A stretch of DNA of 64,000 nt, from NCBI GenBank assembly GCA_026692665.1, contig JAPLOF010000025.1, forward strand, positions 1 to 64,000. The letters run 5' to 3'. Positions 62,771 to 64,000 of this stretch are shown here, in pieces. Positions within the stretch are counted from its first letter, which is position 1, and every line of letters begins with the position of its first letter. The notes below the pieces were generated by a model that was not told the DNA's origin, ran no database searches, and worked only from the letters and a program-made list of their open reading frames with translations. A program made the position numbers and the translations under genes. The stretch comes from Planctomycetota bacterium. Lineage in GTDB: Bacteria; Planctomycetota; UBA1135; GCA-002686595.

Positions 62771-63651
62771 TCCGCGTCGGGCCCGCCGGCTGGTCCTACG
62801 CCGACTGGGAAGGTCGGGTGTATCCGGCGCACAAGCCGCCGGGCTTCCACGCGCTGCCGTTCCTCGCGCGCTACTTCGAGGGGATCGAGGTCGACTCGAG
62901 CTTCTACGCGATGCCGCGCAAGGAGCACGCGCAACGCTGGGCCACGCTCGTCGCGCAGCACCCGCGATTCCGCTTCTGGATGAAGCTGCACCGCGACTTC
63001 ACCCACGCACCTCACGAGGGGACCGAGGAGGAGCTGCAGGAGCGGGGACGTGTCTACCGCGAAGGCATCGAACCTCTCGTCCGCGCCCGGAGACTCGAAG
63101 CGCTGCTGGCACAGTTCCCGGTCTCGTTCCTCTTCGGCAAGACCGAGGTCCGCCGGCTCGGCCGACTGCGCGCCCTGTTCGACCCGCTGCCGCTGGTCCT
63201 GGAGGTCCGGCACGCCTCGTGGTTCACGCCGCCGGCGATCGACACGATCCGCGGACTGGGCTACTCGCTCGCGCACGTCGATCTGCCTCCCGCCTGGAAC
63301 CACCCGCCCGAGTGGCATCCCGCGACCGGGCCGATCGGCTACCTGCGGCTGCACGGCCGCAACACCACCCAGTGGTTTCGGGAGGGGGCGGAGCGCGACG
63401 ACCGCTACGACTACCTGTACGGCCCGAGCGAGCTCGAGGCGCTGGCTCGACGCGCCACGCGGATCGCGGCCGAGCACGACTCGACCGCCGTGGTGACGAA
63501 CAATCACTTCTCGGGCCAGGCCGTCGCCAATGCGTTGGAGATCCTTCACCTCCTGCGGGGGGAGCCCGTCCCGGCGCCCCCGGAGATCGTGGAGGCCTTC
63601 CCGCGCCTGCGCTCGGCGGTGCGAATCGAGGGCCAGCAGCCGCTTTTCTAG
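62767..63651 (+). CDS. DUF72 domain protein (YecE family)
   Basis: A 294-residue TIM-barrel protein of the DUF72/YecE family: RVGPAGWSYADWEGRVYPAHKPPGFHALPFLARYFEGIEVDSSFYAMP, FRFWMKLHRDFTH, PLVLEVRHASWF and YLRLHGRNTTQWF. The terminal segment is VVTNNHFSGQAVANALEIL. Conserved residues suggest an enzyme, but the reaction is unknown. The ATG at 62767 overlaps the upstream stop. It is probably cotranscribed with the DUF374 gene. Confidence 0.88.
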   Translation: MIRVGPAGWSYADWEGRVYPAHKPPGFHALPFLARYFEGIEVDSSFYAMPRKEHAQRWATLVAQHPRFRFWMKLHRDFTHAPHEGTEEELQERGRVYREGIEPLVRARRLEALLAQFPVSFLFGKTEVRRLGRLRALFDPLPLVLEVRHASWFTPPAIDTIRGLGYSLAHVDLPPAWNHPPEWHPATGPIGYLRLHGRNTTQWFREGAERDDRYDYLYGPSELEALARRATRIAAEHDSTAVVTNNHFSGQAVANALEILHLLRGEPVPAPPEIVEAFPRLRSAVRIEGQQPLF

Positions 63652-63738
63652 GGTCCGGACCCCGCAATTCCGTCGGTCCCGCGGAATCGCTATCCTCTTC
63701 GCCCTCGCAAGTCGGCGCGGACCCCCCTTCCCGCGCCG

Positions 63739-64000
63739 GTGCACCCCCCCGATTTGGACCTCGCGCACCTCACAGCCGTCGCCTACGCGGCGATCCTCTC
63801 GCTCCTCGGCGTGTACGGGTTGCACCGGCTGGTGCTGCTCGTGAAGTTCCGTTGGCTGCGTGCCGCGAACCAACCGGCCCACGCGGACGACGCGAGCCTG
63901 CCGACGCTGACCGTCCAGCTGCCCGTCTACAACGAGCGCACGGTGGCCGCGCGGCTGATCCGGGCCGCGGGCGACCTCGAGTACCCGCGCGACCGGCTCG
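63739..64000 (+). CDS. Processive glycosyltransferase family 2, N-terminal fragment
   Basis: Translation from the GTG at 63739 gives 87 residues to the window end: a membrane helix (LTAVAYAAILSLLGVYGLHR), a basic stretch (LLVKFRWLRAANQ), then the GT2 opening TLTVQLPVYNERTVAARLI and the segment RAAGDLEYPRDRL. This is typical of cellulose synthase/ceramide glucosyltransferase-like membrane enzymes that polymerise or transfer sugars across the inner membrane. The gene continues past 64000, so this is partial. The gap before it contains a 12-bp palindrome (63651-63662). Confidence 0.75.
   Translation, partial: MHPPDLDLAHLTAVAYAAILSLLGVYGLHRLVLLVKFRWLRAANQPAHADDASLPTLTVQLPVYNERTVAARLIRAAGDLEYPRDRL

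Overview
The window is high-GC DNA from a Gram-negative-type (diderm) bacterium. It carries a KDO/LPS export operon, an OmpA-like barrel protein, many lipoproteins and signal-peptide proteins, ECF sigma/anti-sigma control and tightly packed genes with 4-bp start/stop overlaps. Planctomycetota is my best guess, perhaps a lineage near the Poly30/Pla163 isolates. The guess rests mainly on the secreted protein at 43571-44821, whose CFGD...CPCG...DDLEL...FGNGLLC...PGSTWRFQAWYRD module I associate with that group. This is recognition from memory, not a search. The window lies in the chromosome origin neighbourhood: dnaA, dnaN, dciA and gyrB are consecutive on the minus strand, and parA, parB and a textbook parS site lie within 17 kb of dnaA.

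Layout. 0-6 kb: a GT9 glycosyltransferase coupled to a B12/radical SAM enzyme, a secreted protein, a beta-barrel protein, a CnoX-like thioredoxin and a GT2. 6-17 kb: mnmH, a three-gene ECF sigma/anti-sigma/exported helical protein operon, signal peptidase I, aspartate kinase, an orphan adenine methyltransferase, an alkyltransferase-like protein, a lipoprotein and an ABC-2 exporter pair. 17-22 kb: a LeuA-like aldolase, an atypical metallophosphoesterase, a LURP-one protein and small genes. 22-29 kb: kdsD-kdsC, a giant LptC/LptA/LptD-like fusion, tatA and a TIM-barrel gene in one operon. 29-35 kb: site-2 protease-scpA, thioredoxin, fmt and a degenerate rsmB, then a lipoprotein and a stand-alone GspE-N-domain protein. 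35-43 kb: gyrB, dciA, dnaN, dnaA and a cysteine desulfurase. 43.5-53 kb: a secreted protein, then pyrF-bshC-bshB1-parA-bshA, which is a bacillithiol pathway wrapped around parA, then hemW and a primary-type sigma factor. 53-57 kb: an HPr-domain fusion, a phosphoesterase, a membrane protein and parB-parS. 57-64 kb: a cyclophilin, two secreted proteins, a DUF374 acyltransferase, a DUF72 protein and the 5' end of a processive GT2.

Functional themes. Envelope building links KDO synthesis, LPS transport, Tat/Sec processing, the acyltransferase and the glycosyltransferases. Thiol and redox biology links bacillithiol synthesis, two thioredoxins and the cysteine desulfurase. Chromosome maintenance links dnaA, dnaN, dciA, gyrB, scpA, parA, parB and parS. 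The observations I rate highest are the LptC-A-D fusion, parA inside a bacillithiol operon and far from parB, an RsmB homologue with both catalytic cysteines lost, a 44-bp perfect hairpin, a 139-bp inverted-repeat element, an HPr fusion, and a methyltransferase with no canonical start codon ahead of its conserved N-terminus. I found no CRISPR array, tRNA, rRNA or intact insertion sequence.
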